The translations under genes were made by a program, and so were the position numbers. From Alteromonas sp. 5E99-2 (GTDB lineage Bacteria > Pseudomonadota > Gammaproteobacteria > Enterobacterales > Alteromonadaceae), in contig NZ_JAFNJE010000003.1 in the NCBI RefSeq assembly GCF_017368475.1, forward strand, positions 1-64,000: a stretch of DNA of 64,000 bases, written 5' to 3'. Shown here piece after piece: positions 1 to 7,359 of this stretch; the stretch's first letter is position 1, and each line of letters begins with the position of its first letter. The notes below the pieces were generated by a model. That model was not told the DNA's origin and searched no databases. It saw only the letters and a program-made list of their open reading frames with translations.

Positions 1-83
1 GTATAGAAATTCATTGAGTTTTCTCCGTTGGTTTGGTTGCCTATTAGGATAAACTCTGTTTATGCTAATTTGGAGGAGGCTCA

Positions 84-194
84 ATGAGTATCAAAGCGGT
101 CAAGCTGACGGCTATTCCGTCGCTTGTTTATGTGGCGGGCGCTACGCTGACACAACACAATCAACTACATAGCCGCAGCTTACCGCGGCGTTAG
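84..194 (+). CDS. Possible 36-residue peptide ending inside an attC right core
   Basis: A short ATG ORF has a strong Shine-Dalgarno (GGAGGAGG) about 5 bases before the ATG. Its TAG stop lies inside the GTTAGGT core at 190-196. Small cassette ORFs that run into attC are common in Vibrio-type integrons, so it may be a real cassette peptide. The product starts MSIKAVKLTAIPSLVYVAGA, with a short hydrophobic stretch near residues 10-22. A possible sigma-70 promoter (TTGCCT at 37-42, 18-base gap, TATGCT at 61-66) precedes it. No family is recognised, and the ORF could be chance. Confidence 0.35.
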   Translation: MSIKAVKLTAIPSLVYVAGATLTQHNQLHSRSLPRR

Positions 195-196
195 GT
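190..196 (+). other. attC right-core (GTTAGGT), left half not recognised
   Basis: GTTAGGT matches GTTRRRY and is followed 15 bases later by the start of the next cassette gene. I could not find the paired RYYYAAC core upstream, so the site is either divergent or partly outside what can be read. Confidence 0.45.
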
Positions 197-211
197 ACCA
201 AGGAAACTTCA

Positions 212-616
212 ATGGATTATCAAGAATCAACAGGACGTTTTAGTGAAGTTTTAATTGGTATTGTTACTGCTTTAATCTCACTCGTCTTTTTCGGGCTTAT
301 CTATTTGATTGTTATCAATGCTACGCTTTCTGTGGTTTCAGTAGTTGGTTTCTTTGTCTTAGCGTTAATTGGATACTGGTTTGCGCAAATTTCGTATCGA
401 CTACTTTTGCAAAAACAAAGGAATAATGGCGGATTAATCTCTCCAATAGCTTTAAAGTTCTGGTGTGTAGTTTTTGCAATTTCTTCAGTTGGGTTCCTTA
501 TCTTTGCAGCGTTTGAAAAAGATATTAACGCTATGTTTAGTGCGGCAGTTATTCTGCCCGCATGTTGGTTTGGTTGGAAGCTTGCAAACAAGAGGAAACA
601 GCGCAATGGTATCTAA
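212..616 (+). CDS. Cassette gene: four-helix membrane protein, unknown function
   Basis: The 134-residue protein has four predicted membrane segments, at about residues 13-35, 38-60, 83-103 and 106-124, and a basic tail (KRKQRNGI). The ATG is preceded by AAGGAAA about 6 bases upstream. The stop codon lies inside the left core of the attC that begins at 611, which is normal for cassette genes: the gene plus its attC forms one mobile unit from about 190 to 718. No conserved family is recognised. It is an inner-membrane protein by composition, with no evidence for a specific role. Confidence 0.7.
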   Translation: MDYQESTGRFSEVLIGIVTALISLVFFGLIYLIVINATLSVVSVVGFFVLALIGYWFAQISYRLLLQKQRNNGGLISPIALKFWCVVFAISSVGFLIFAAFEKDINAMFSAAVILPACWFGWKLANKRKQRNGI

Positions 617-718
617 CAAAACAATAAACAACGCACGCTTCGCGGGCTGGGACAATTCCTCGTTGGCGGCTGTGCCATTTTCGCCAGCAAGTAATTGTCC
701 GTTATTGGAACGTTAGGC
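611..718 (+). other. attC recombination site
   Basis: The left core is ATCTAAC (611-617) and the right core GTTAGGC (712-718), 108 bp overall. The arms are self-complementary: GGACAATT at 650-657 pairs with AATTGTCC at 693-700, and a CAATAA/GTTATTG pair lies further out. This is the hairpin-folding layout expected of attC. Confidence 0.85.
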
Positions 719-729
719 CCAAATTTACA

Positions 730-1197
730 ATGAATGATTTCCAACCAAACTATTCGACTTATTCATATTTTGAGCTCAAAGAAGCATTAGAATCAATTGA
801 TAAATCGCTATTTTCTGAACGAGCTAACCAAATTCAAGCGGAGCTAGATAAAAGAACTAGTAAAAGCCAAATGGTAGGTGATCATGCTGAACAAATAAAA
901 GCGACGGATAATAAACTCAAGACTCCGAATATTCTGACAAAGACCGACTCGAAAATCGTTCATTTTATTATCCGAGTATGGTGCATGATATTGTTTTATT
1001 TACCAGCTGTTGAATTATATGAAATTATTACAGTAGGTACTACGTATGCTCGTAGACACGGAACAATTACGTTCGACAGTGATCCTTTCATTTTTAGTAT
1101 TGAGGTCGTTAAAAGTTTAATTTTTGCTGTTTTACTTGTCCTAGGATTTTTTAAAAACCCTATGATGCTAGGGAAGAAGAATGAGCCAAAGGCCTAA
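730..1197 (+). CDS. Cassette gene: 155-aa protein with two membrane segments
   Basis: The charged cytoplasmic-looking N-terminal region (residues 1-75) opens with a helix-forming stretch (SYFELKEALESIDKSLFSER) that could pack with a partner. Two hydrophobic segments follow at about 80-100 and 125-142, then a short basic tail. The gene sits between attC sites at 611-718 and 1192-1257, and its stop overlaps the left core of the latter, so it forms a complete cassette. No obvious ribosome binding site precedes the ATG. The family is not recognised. Confidence 0.7.
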   Translation: MNDFQPNYSTYSYFELKEALESIDKSLFSERANQIQAELDKRTSKSQMVGDHAEQIKATDNKLKTPNILTKTDSKIVHFIIRVWCMILFYLPAVELYEIITVGTTYARRHGTITFDSDPFIFSIEVVKSLIFAVLLVLGFFKNPMMLGKKNEPKA

Positions 1198-1257
1198 CAA
1201 ATACATAAACCGGATGTTGGCAAGAGCGGCCACCACCGGTTATGTAAGGTGTTAGGC
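1192..1257 (+). other. attC recombination site (short type)
   Basis: The left core is GCCTAAC (1192-1198) and the right core GTTAGGC (1251-1257), 66 bp overall. ACATAAACCGG at 1203-1213 pairs with CCGGTTATGT at 1236-1245 except for one unpaired A. Such extrahelical bases set strand polarity in attC recombination. Confidence 0.9.
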
Positions 1258-1276
1258 GAACCAGAAGGAATCAACT

Positions 1277-2152
1277 TTGTCTGAAATCATCAACTATCTT
1301 CAAATCGGAACAAATGCCTTTGCTTTATTGGTAGCAGGATGGATTTATGCAGCATATATCAAAAACTTAAACTCAACACTTAAGTTGAAAGATGAACAAA
1401 TAAAAGCTGTAGATAAAAACATTTCGTTTTTAAGAGACAAAATTACAAACCTTGAGAAAAAGAGCCCAGAGAATATAGAAAAGATACTTAATGAAAGAAT
1501 CAAAATCAGAGAAGAAGAAATCATTAGGCTTAATGATGATAAAAAAGATCATGTAAGTGAGGTCTCTACAAAAGGAGAGGAAGTTAAGAGGCTTAAAAGC
1601 GAACTGGAAAAAGCTAAAGGTATCAGAAGAACAATGGATTTATTAGAACTCGATTTGGAAGAAGAGGATGATAAATACTGGTTGTTTTCAGTAGATGCTG
1701 AATATGAGATTGAAGAAATGGGTGAAGTTGCTGTGGATAGTGGGCAACTAATGATAACTGACCCTGGGTATATCAATTCTGAATGGCAAGATGACGAGTT
1801 TGAAGATATTCGATTGGTAAAAGATGTAGATACAGGTGAAATCTACCAATTCAGAAAAGACTTTAATAACTACGGTGAAAAAATTTCTGGTTTTGATAAT
1901 ACGGTAAATGAACTAGTTGAATCTGGAAAGTTTGAACATTTAGAAGTGGATAACTCGGATAAAATAAACTTTTCATATGCTGGTGTGTGCCATGCAACTT
2001 TGTCAGAAAAAGGTTATGGAGAGTTACCTTTCAAACTAGGTCATGTGGGAGCAGGTATCGCAGTTAGAACCGTGCTAGGTGATGGCATGTATCCTGTGTA
2101 TGCCGAAAAATATGATGGTAAAATTGTTCGAGTATATTTTAATCTGATATAA
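1277..2152 (+). CDS. Cassette gene: membrane-anchored coiled-coil protein
   Basis: The 291-residue protein starts at TTG, with AAGGA 7 bases upstream. One membrane segment lies near residues 10-27, followed by a long charged coiled coil (about 30-120, heptad-rich in K/E/L) and a compact acidic C-terminal domain (about 130-291) with several aromatic and glycine-rich turns (GHVGAGIAVRTVLGDGMYPV). This is the largest cassette in the visible array. The architecture suggests an inner-membrane anchored scaffold or sensor, but no named domain is recognised. Confidence 0.7.
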   Translation: MSEIINYLQIGTNAFALLVAGWIYAAYIKNLNSTLKLKDEQIKAVDKNISFLRDKITNLEKKSPENIEKILNERIKIREEEIIRLNDDKKDHVSEVSTKGEEVKRLKSELEKAKGIRRTMDLLELDLEEEDDKYWLFSVDAEYEIEEMGEVAVDSGQLMITDPGYINSEWQDDEFEDIRLVKDVDTGEIYQFRKDFNNYGEKISGFDNTVNELVESGKFEHLEVDNSDKINFSYAGVCHATLSEKGYGELPFKLGHVGAGIAVRTVLGDGMYPVYAEKYDGKIVRVYFNLI

Positions 2153-2158
2153 AAGTTC

Positions 2159-2241
2159 GCCTAACAAGTCATTAAACCCAATCGCTTTGCTAGCTGAGAC
2201 AAAAACGCAATGGGTTTTCGTCCGTTAGTGAAGTGTTAGGC
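2159..2241 (+). other. attC recombination site
   Basis: The left core is GCCTAAC (2159-2165) and the right core GTTAGGC (2235-2241), 83 bp overall. AAACCCA (2174-2180) pairs with TGGGTTT (2211-2217), and a weaker outer pairing follows. The site directly follows the stop of the gene ending at 2152. Confidence 0.85.
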
Positions 2242-2257
2242 ATATATAGGAAGTATT

Positions 2258-2722
2258 GTGTTAGATTCAAATATAAATAAACCTCTTATTTTGGGGGCAT
2301 TTTTCAGTGCAGTTGCTGCTTTAGCTCATCTAGGGTGCGTTATATTTGGTGGTGATTGGTATCGCTTCTTTGGGGCAGGTGAAAAAATGGCTATGATGGC
2401 CGAGGCAGGAGAATATTATCCTACTATTGTTACATCAGGTTTGGTTTTAGTACTTTTAATTTGGTCTATTTACGGGTTATCTGGTGCGAGGTTGATCATT
2501 AAACTTCCACTTTTACGTACAGCTTTAGTTCTTATATCATCTATTTATGTATTACGTGGCGTAGTATTCGTTGTGTTAATGCCTATATTTCCTGAAAATA
2601 GTCTTACATTTTGGCTTGTAAGCTCCGCAATATGTTTAAGTATTGGTATGCTATATTCTATTGGTACTTATCAAAGCTGGTCAAAGACGACACTCACACC
2701 TTGCCGCCACACAAGTGAGTAG
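2258..2722 (+). CDS. Cassette gene: four-helix membrane protein
   Basis: The 154-residue protein starts at GTG, just after the attC right core at 2235-2241. Four hydrophobic segments lie at about residues 9-29, 52-72, 84-105 and 112-133. A conserved-looking loop (GGDWYRFFGAGEKMAMMAEAG) separates the first two. The downstream attC expected of a cassette is not canonical: only a degenerate stretch near 2727-2755 is seen. Function is unknown; membrane location is the only supported inference. Confidence 0.7.
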   Translation: MLDSNINKPLILGAFFSAVAALAHLGCVIFGGDWYRFFGAGEKMAMMAEAGEYYPTIVTSGLVLVLLIWSIYGLSGARLIIKLPLLRTALVLISSIYVLRGVVFVVLMPIFPENSLTFWLVSSAICLSIGMLYSIGTYQSWSKTTLTPCRHTSE

Positions 2723-2782
2723 AAAAGATTAGCCGCCCGTTATTGGGTAACACCAACGTAAACAATGAATGAGGGACAAATT

Positions 2783-3127
2783 ATGGATTCAAGTATGATG
2801 GAAGTATATGTAGGTGTGGTTGCAGCGACGATAGCAATTATTGCATTATTTCTACAAAGGTACGAAATAATTAAAAATGGGCGAATGAGTGCATTAATTC
2901 ATGCTTCAAACTTAATTCAGCAACGGATAGATTACTATGAGAATATAATTCAAGGAGTCGAGGAGCGGGGCGAATCTTCGTTTGGATTGAAATCTAGAAT
3001 TAATGATGAGTTGCGCCCATTAAAACATAAAATAGATTTCGAACTTCTGGATTTAATGGGGCGACATGACGGGGTAACTCAAATACCAGATATTAAATCA
3101 GCTTTAAAGTCTAAAAATACACAATAA
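2783..3127 (+). CDS. Small single-pass membrane protein, unknown
   Basis: I choose the ATG at 2783 because GAGGGA lies 6 bases upstream; an in-frame ATG at 2765 has no such site. The 114-residue product has one N-terminal membrane segment (about residues 6-26) and a charged helical remainder. It is probably the last gene of the cassette region, or the first native gene after it. No attC follows, and the next gene is on the opposite strand. The family is not recognised. Confidence 0.6.
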   Translation: MDSSMMEVYVGVVAATIAIIALFLQRYEIIKNGRMSALIHASNLIQQRIDYYENIIQGVEERGESSFGLKSRINDELRPLKHKIDFELLDLMGRHDGVTQIPDIKSALKSKNTQ

Positions 3128-3152
3128 AAACATAAAGACTATACCTTAGTTT

Positions 3153-3176
3153 GAGTCGGAATTTTCATTCGGACTC
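3153..3176 (+). terminator. Possible terminator hairpin
   Basis: GAGTCGGAA and TTCGGACTC form a 9-base stem with one mismatch around a 6-base loop, 25 bases after the preceding stop. The T-tract after it is weak. Confidence 0.3.
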
Positions 3177-3259
3177 GTTGTTTCATGTTGCACTATCGCT
3201 TTACTTTTTATATCGAAAGGCTGATGGGTGAATAAATCGTGCTGTTTAGCTAACGATGA

Positions 3260-4282
3260 TTAATCTTTAGGTTTATACAAAGCATAATGCTTGCGAATAA
3301 CGTTTTCTGCCTCTTTTCCTTGAGGTGTAAATTTGTTATCGGTTGGACCACCGCTGTTTGGTTTAAGGTGCCATTTCCATAGAAAGCCGCCAAGAAACCA
3401 TTCTTGAGACCAAAGCGAATTAAATAGTGCAGTATATCCATTTGCTTGCTCCGACATACTTACAGGATCGCTATCTTTTAGTTCCCAATGGTTACCTGCT
3501 GCTTTTTGAATATTCCTGTATCCGAATTCTGTGAATAGTATTGGCTTTTGCCATTGTTTTGAGTGGGTTTGCAGTTTGCTAACAGTAGGTAGCCAAGCAG
3601 ACTCTAATTCTTCTACGGATGGTTTAATTTTATCTGAGAGTGGGAAATAAGCGTCAATACCTATGATATCTACATAAGGCCAAAATTCTATGTTGTCATA
3701 GTTGTCCCAATTACTTGCGTAGGTTATTTGGCCAGAGTAAATTTTTCGAACTTTACTTATAAGATCTATCCAAAAGTCAGGTTTTTTACTCGCAACGAGC
3801 CGAAATTCTGTGCCGATACAAAAAAGCGCAACGTCGTGCTTTTCTGCTAAGGCAGCCAGTTCCAGTATATAATTTGAGTAAGACTCAGAAAAAACTTTCC
3901 ATTGTTGATCTGAGTTAGTTTCGAACTCTCCTGGCCAGCCATCGCCTTTCACCCAAACATGAGGTTTTAACATGATTTTTAGGTTCTGCGCTTTTGCATT
4001 AGCTATGGTTTGAGCAATGCCTTTGGGCTTTTCGCCCCACCACTGTCGGCGATAGTTATAGTTAACCTTGGCGTCGTTTTTATTGATAAAGGCATAAGGC
4101 ACAATGGCAATGTAATTCGCATTGACGTTTTTAATTGGCTTTAAAAGCTGAGTGTCGAAGGGAGTTCTTGATGCTTCTAGAGTTACGCCGTTAAATTTTG
4201 TGGGTAATTGCGTTGTTGCTTTTGTTTCACCAAAGATGCTCAATGAAAAACAAAAAATAGCGAGGCGTAAAAAATTGATCAT
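3260..4282 (-). CDS. Secreted TIM-barrel glycoside hydrolase, GH113-like
   Basis: The 340-residue exported protein starts at the ATG at 4282, which gives a clean signal peptide ending near residue 20; an upstream in-frame TTG at 4336 would put a basic tail before it. The fold signature is GH113/endo-mannanase-like: catalytic acid/base candidate E159 in CIGTEF, nucleophile candidate E252 in ILFTEFGYRN, plus VDIIGIDAYFP and a late GGFLWKWHLKP. GH113 enzymes cleave beta-1,4-mannan-type glycans, but the exact substrate cannot be read here. The gene follows the diguanylate cyclase gene (stop at 4342) by 59 bases on the same strand and is probably cotranscribed, an unusual partner. I see no CAZyme or transporter neighbours. 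Confidence 0.8.
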   Translation of the reverse strand: MINFLRLAIFCFSLSIFGETKATTQLPTKFNGVTLEASRTPFDTQLLKPIKNVNANYIAIVPYAFINKNDAKVNYNYRRQWWGEKPKGIAQTIANAKAQNLKIMLKPHVWVKGDGWPGEFETNSDQQWKVFSESYSNYILELAALAEKHDVALFCIGTEFRLVASKKPDFWIDLISKVRKIYSGQITYASNWDNYDNIEFWPYVDIIGIDAYFPLSDKIKPSVEELESAWLPTVSKLQTHSKQWQKPILFTEFGYRNIQKAAGNHWELKDSDPVSMSEQANGYTALFNSLWSQEWFLGGFLWKWHLKPNSGGPTDNKFTPQGKEAENVIRKHYALYKPKD

Positions 4283-4341
4283 ATGCAACGGCCTAAGAGA
4301 ACGTGACCTTGTTAAAAAGTAGTATGTAGTAAACAAATGTA

Positions 4342-5352
4342 TTATTCGGATAGCTGATATCTATTTCTGCCATTTTTCTTAGCTTGATACAGCGCTTTAT
4401 CTACTTTATCTAAAGAATTATCATCGTTTTTTGATTCTACGGGATCGATGACACTGATACCAATACTAACTGTAATATATGGGTTAATTGGTGAATCGGG
4501 ATGTTGAATACACTCTTTTGCAACGGATTTAAGTAGAGCGTCGGCTACATGTTGTGCCCCTTTAACATCAGTATTGGGTAACAAAACAGCAAACTCTTCG
4601 CCGCCGAAACGGGCAACAAAATCCGTTCTTTTGTTACTTAGCACTGTATCTAAATGTCGGGCAACTTTAACCAGAACTTCATCGCCAAGAACATGTCCTA
4701 CAGCGTCGTTGAAGCGTTTGAAATAATCTATATCGATAAGCATCAGCGAAAATACGCTTTTATCCTTGTAATGAGAATGCCAAATTTTATCGAAATATTC
4801 GCGAAAAGCGCGGCGGTTTGGGATTTGAGTGAGTTCGTCGAGCAATGCTAATTTTTCTAAAGCTATATTGGCTTCTTTCAATTCTTTGGTGCGCTGGATA
4901 ACTCGCTGCTCTAGTTCCTTATTCAAGGCTTCAAGTTCAAGCTTAGCATTAATTCTATCTGTAACTTCAATAAAGGTACCTATTACACCACTCACGTTAC
5001 CTGAATCGTCATATAGTGGTAATTTGTTGGTTTCGAGCCAAACATGTTCACCATTTGCTTTGATTAGTGATTCAATAATATGAAGTTCAGCTTGGTCATT
5101 TTTAATAACACGTTGATCGAATTCAATAAAAAGGTCAGCTTGCTCTTTATTCCATGGCATGTCGTAGTCAGTTTTACCAACGATATCTCTCGGTGAGCTA
5201 ACACCTGCAACTTTTGCAAAATACAGATTACAACCTAAATAGATGCTGTTTTTATCTTTCCAAAAAATAGCTTGGGGAAGCGTATTTAACACTCTATAAA
5301 GCGTATCTTCCTTATTGTCTGAACTGATCAGAAAGTTTAAGCAATCATTCAT
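4342..5352 (-). CDS. PAS-GGDEF diguanylate cyclase (soluble)
   Basis: The 336-residue cytoplasmic protein makes c-di-GMP from two GTP. A PAS domain lies at about residues 18-130 (LPQAIFWKDKNSIYLGCN, VGKTDYDMPW), followed by a coiled-coil linker at 134-168 and a GGDEF domain at 168-334 with the active-site motif GGEEF at 250-254. The inhibitory I-site position reads KRTD (241-244) instead of RxxD, so allosteric product inhibition is probably lost. There are no membrane segments. It leads a two-gene unit with the GH113-like hydrolase. Confidence 0.92.
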   Translation of the reverse strand: MNDCLNFLISSDNKEDTLYRVLNTLPQAIFWKDKNSIYLGCNLYFAKVAGVSSPRDIVGKTDYDMPWNKEQADLFIEFDQRVIKNDQAELHIIESLIKANGEHVWLETNKLPLYDDSGNVSGVIGTFIEVTDRINAKLELEALNKELEQRVIQRTKELKEANIALEKLALLDELTQIPNRRAFREYFDKIWHSHYKDKSVFSLMLIDIDYFKRFNDAVGHVLGDEVLVKVARHLDTVLSNKRTDFVARFGGEEFAVLLPNTDVKGAQHVADALLKSVAKECIQHPDSPINPYITVSIGISVIDPVESKNDDNSLDKVDKALYQAKKNGRNRYQLSE

Positions 5353-5810
5353 TGAGGGGAAAACCCCGAATGTTTGTTATAGGTAACTGCGAGCATATTT
5401 TTTACCCAAAAAATCCATTGTATAGGTGACGGTTATTTATACAGTTATTATAGGGCAATTTTATCTTAAAAGTGCATATGATTAACAACCACTGCTGGGT
5501 AAAACGCGTTAACAAACATGATGCTTAAATACTAAGGAGAAATCTGAAACTGCTTTTTTAAATATTAACTCTTTGTTTTATTTTGATTAATCCTTTACAC
5601 ACACTTATTCTGGTCACGTATTTTAATGATCACAGGACAAATAACTTATAAGGAAAGGTAATAAATACCTTTAGCGCTAGAGCTTGTCTTTTCACATTCT
5701 TAGGTTTCTATATATCTAATCTTTAATAAATATGTCATGAATTTGCCTTAAACAAATGACTTAATTGGTTAACCAAATAATGAATGTAAATTAAATTTAA
5801 GGGAAGAGTT
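5353..5810. other. Divergent intergenic region, 458 bases
   Basis: The region lies between the minus-strand cyclase and the plus-strand sigma gene. It has no plausible ORF and is very AT-rich. It contains a small hairpin (AAAGGTA 5654-5660 with TACCTTT 5666-5672) and a 12-bp palindrome at 5765-5776. Promoters for both neighbours must lie here, but I cannot place them reliably. Confidence 0.5.
5765..5776. promoter_or_regulatory. Perfect 12-bp palindrome, operator candidate
   Basis: TTGGTTAACCAA is fully symmetric and lies 34 bases before the TTG start of the sigma factor gene, where a repressor or activator of that gene would bind. The binding protein is unknown. Confidence 0.35.
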
Positions 5811-6353
5811 TTGACTGCATATAACATCAATTATGGTGATATCGCTGTTTATCCTATGTACGTTTGGGAGGGCGATCTTCCAAAGGTAAGGAAATTTATT
5901 TCTTCGAAAATATCAGACAAACAAGACGTGGATGATTTGGTACAAGAAACCGTACTTCGAACAATAAAAAGTCGAGGGGAGAACGCCCCTTTAAACTCTT
6001 TAGCCTATCAATTACAAGTAGCCAAAACAGTTATTTATGATTATTGGGAAGGAAGTGCGGCAACAAATAATAGCTATGACAATGATGATCTTGATTCTCA
6101 GATAGAGATTACTCATACCCCAGATGAACAATTTATCCATAGCGCTAAGTTAAGAGAGTTATTTTCAGTCGTTGAACAAATGCCAAAGCTTCGTCAAGAG
6201 GTGTTTACTTTACGTAGAATAAACGAAATGAGCCGAGAGCAAATCGCCAGCAAGTTAGGTATATCCATTGATGCAGTTAAGAAACATATAAATAGAGCTA
6301 CCGCCGATTTAGCTCTGCATATGCAACAACAAGGATGGAATGAAAAAGAGTAA
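5811..6353 (+). CDS. ECF-type sigma-70 family RNA polymerase sigma factor
   Basis: The 180-residue protein has sigma region 2 near residues 20-75 (DVDDLVQETVLRTIK) and region 4 near 112-172, ending in a helix-turn-helix (EMSREQIASKLGISIDAVKKHINRA). It directs RNA polymerase to specific promoters. It starts at TTG, with GGGAAG 5 bases upstream. The FecI-like layout would normally be followed by a fecR anti-sigma gene and a TonB receptor. Here no anti-sigma lies on either side: the next gene is on the opposite strand. Confidence 0.9.
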   Translation: MTAYNINYGDIAVYPMYVWEGDLPKVRKFISSKISDKQDVDDLVQETVLRTIKSRGENAPLNSLAYQLQVAKTVIYDYWEGSAATNNSYDNDDLDSQIEITHTPDEQFIHSAKLRELFSVVEQMPKLRQEVFTLRRINEMSREQIASKLGISIDAVKKHINRATADLALHMQQQGWNEKE

Positions 6354-6390
6354 AATAACAATATGCTAAACCCTAGTTACACTCTTATTG

Positions 6391-7359
6391 CTAATTACTG
6401 TCTGTGTCTTTAAAGCCTAGATATAAAGATAAGGCATCAGTGTTCGATAATCCTAATCCAGTAACGCCACCCTTGCTCATCGCTCTATTTTTGTTAAACG
6501 GTGTGCTTAACGAGGGTAGATTAGAGATAACAATATCTGATTCTTGTAAATAAGCTGATTGATACCCAAGTTGGTCGTGTTTAACTAATTGTAAATAAGG
6601 TTGGTTGTTTTTAACCTTGAGATAAGACTGAATTGCCCGTTCTCCTAGAAAATCATAATCAACAATACCGTGTTTATTTTCCCCTAACCACCTTGGTGCT
6701 AAAAAGATATGACTGTCTATGAGCTTTTCTATATACGTTGAATTAGCCAACAAGTCTAAACCTTCGCTAATACTCAGTGTTTGACGTGCCGATGCGCCCT
6801 CATAGTTAACGTGGTTGAGTTGCGTGTTGAACTTTCTATATACTGCAACAAGCAGTTTACCTCTATGGTTATTTAAAGCTTTTGAACTTTCTCCATAAGA
6901 CACTAGTTTCTCTTCAGAAACTAAAGGAGCTACCGCTTTGACAATTTGCTCGATTTTCTTTTGAATAACCATATTGGGTGGTATATCGGTGTTATTGCCA
7001 TTTAAGTGGGTCAGTTCAAACAACACGATCACAGGCATATGCTGTGGGTGAGCATCAGACCAATTTACAACATTTTGTAAACACGTAGTGATGCTTTCGC
7101 AATGCTGAGGCTCACCTTTTTCATCATGGGCAACGCGACCCGAGTTATCCCACACATCAAATTCCAGTATGCGTATACCCTTATTCAGTTGTTGGGTTAA
7201 ATTGAGGTTTTGCCATCGCTCAGGTGTGGCTAAATAGCTGTTATGGGAGTAGGTGATATAAGAATGATATGGTGGGAGTTCTGCGCTTACTGTACTTTCT
7301 GCCAGAAGCTTAAAAGGCATTATTAAACAGGCGAACTGTATCAGAATATAGATACGCAT
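6391..7359 (-). CDS. Exported Ca2+-type PI-PLC-like phosphodiesterase
   Basis: The 322-residue protein has a signal peptide ending near residue 20 and a PI-PLC X-like catalytic domain. The residues expected for a calcium-dependent phospholipase C are visible: H39-N40 (SHNSY), E66 and D68 (ILEFDVWD) and the second histidine H78 (VAHDEKG). It probably cleaves a phosphodiester of phosphatidylinositol, or of a related glycerophospho or inositol compound, in the periplasm or outside. Its ATG directly abuts the TAA of the upstream phosphoesterase gene (TAAATG), so the two are translationally coupled. The third operon member is a TonB receptor. Confidence 0.85.
   Translation of the reverse strand: MRIYILIQFACLIMPFKLLAESTVSAELPPYHSYITYSHNSYLATPERWQNLNLTQQLNKGIRILEFDVWDNSGRVAHDEKGEPQHCESITTCLQNVVNWSDAHPQHMPVIVLFELTHLNGNNTDIPPNMVIQKKIEQIVKAVAPLVSEEKLVSYGESSKALNNHRGKLLVAVYRKFNTQLNHVNYEGASARQTLSISEGLDLLANSTYIEKLIDSHIFLAPRWLGENKHGIVDYDFLGERAIQSYLKVKNNQPYLQLVKHDQLGYQSAYLQESDIVISNLPSLSTPFNKNRAMSKGGVTGLGLSNTDALSLYLGFKDTDSN

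Larger units (their letters stand above)
84..2760 (+). mobile_element. Integron gene-cassette array (distal part, no integrase in window)
   Basis: Four small genes on the plus strand are each followed by, or embedded between, sites with the integron attC core pair RYYYAAC ... GTTRRRY. Complete sites lie at 611-718, 1192-1257 and 2159-2241, and a lone right core at 190-196. The cassettes share no function and their spacers are almost entirely attC, as expected for a cassette array. Cassette orientation implies that attI and the integrase, if present, lie left of position 1. The right boundary is unclear: after the gene ending at 2722 there is only a degenerate attC-like stretch around 2727-2755. 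Confidence 0.85.

Noticed and set aside
1-2760. Integron integrase gene expected with the attC array
   Set aside because: No tyrosine-recombinase-like reading frame on either strand in or near the array; if present it is left of the window.
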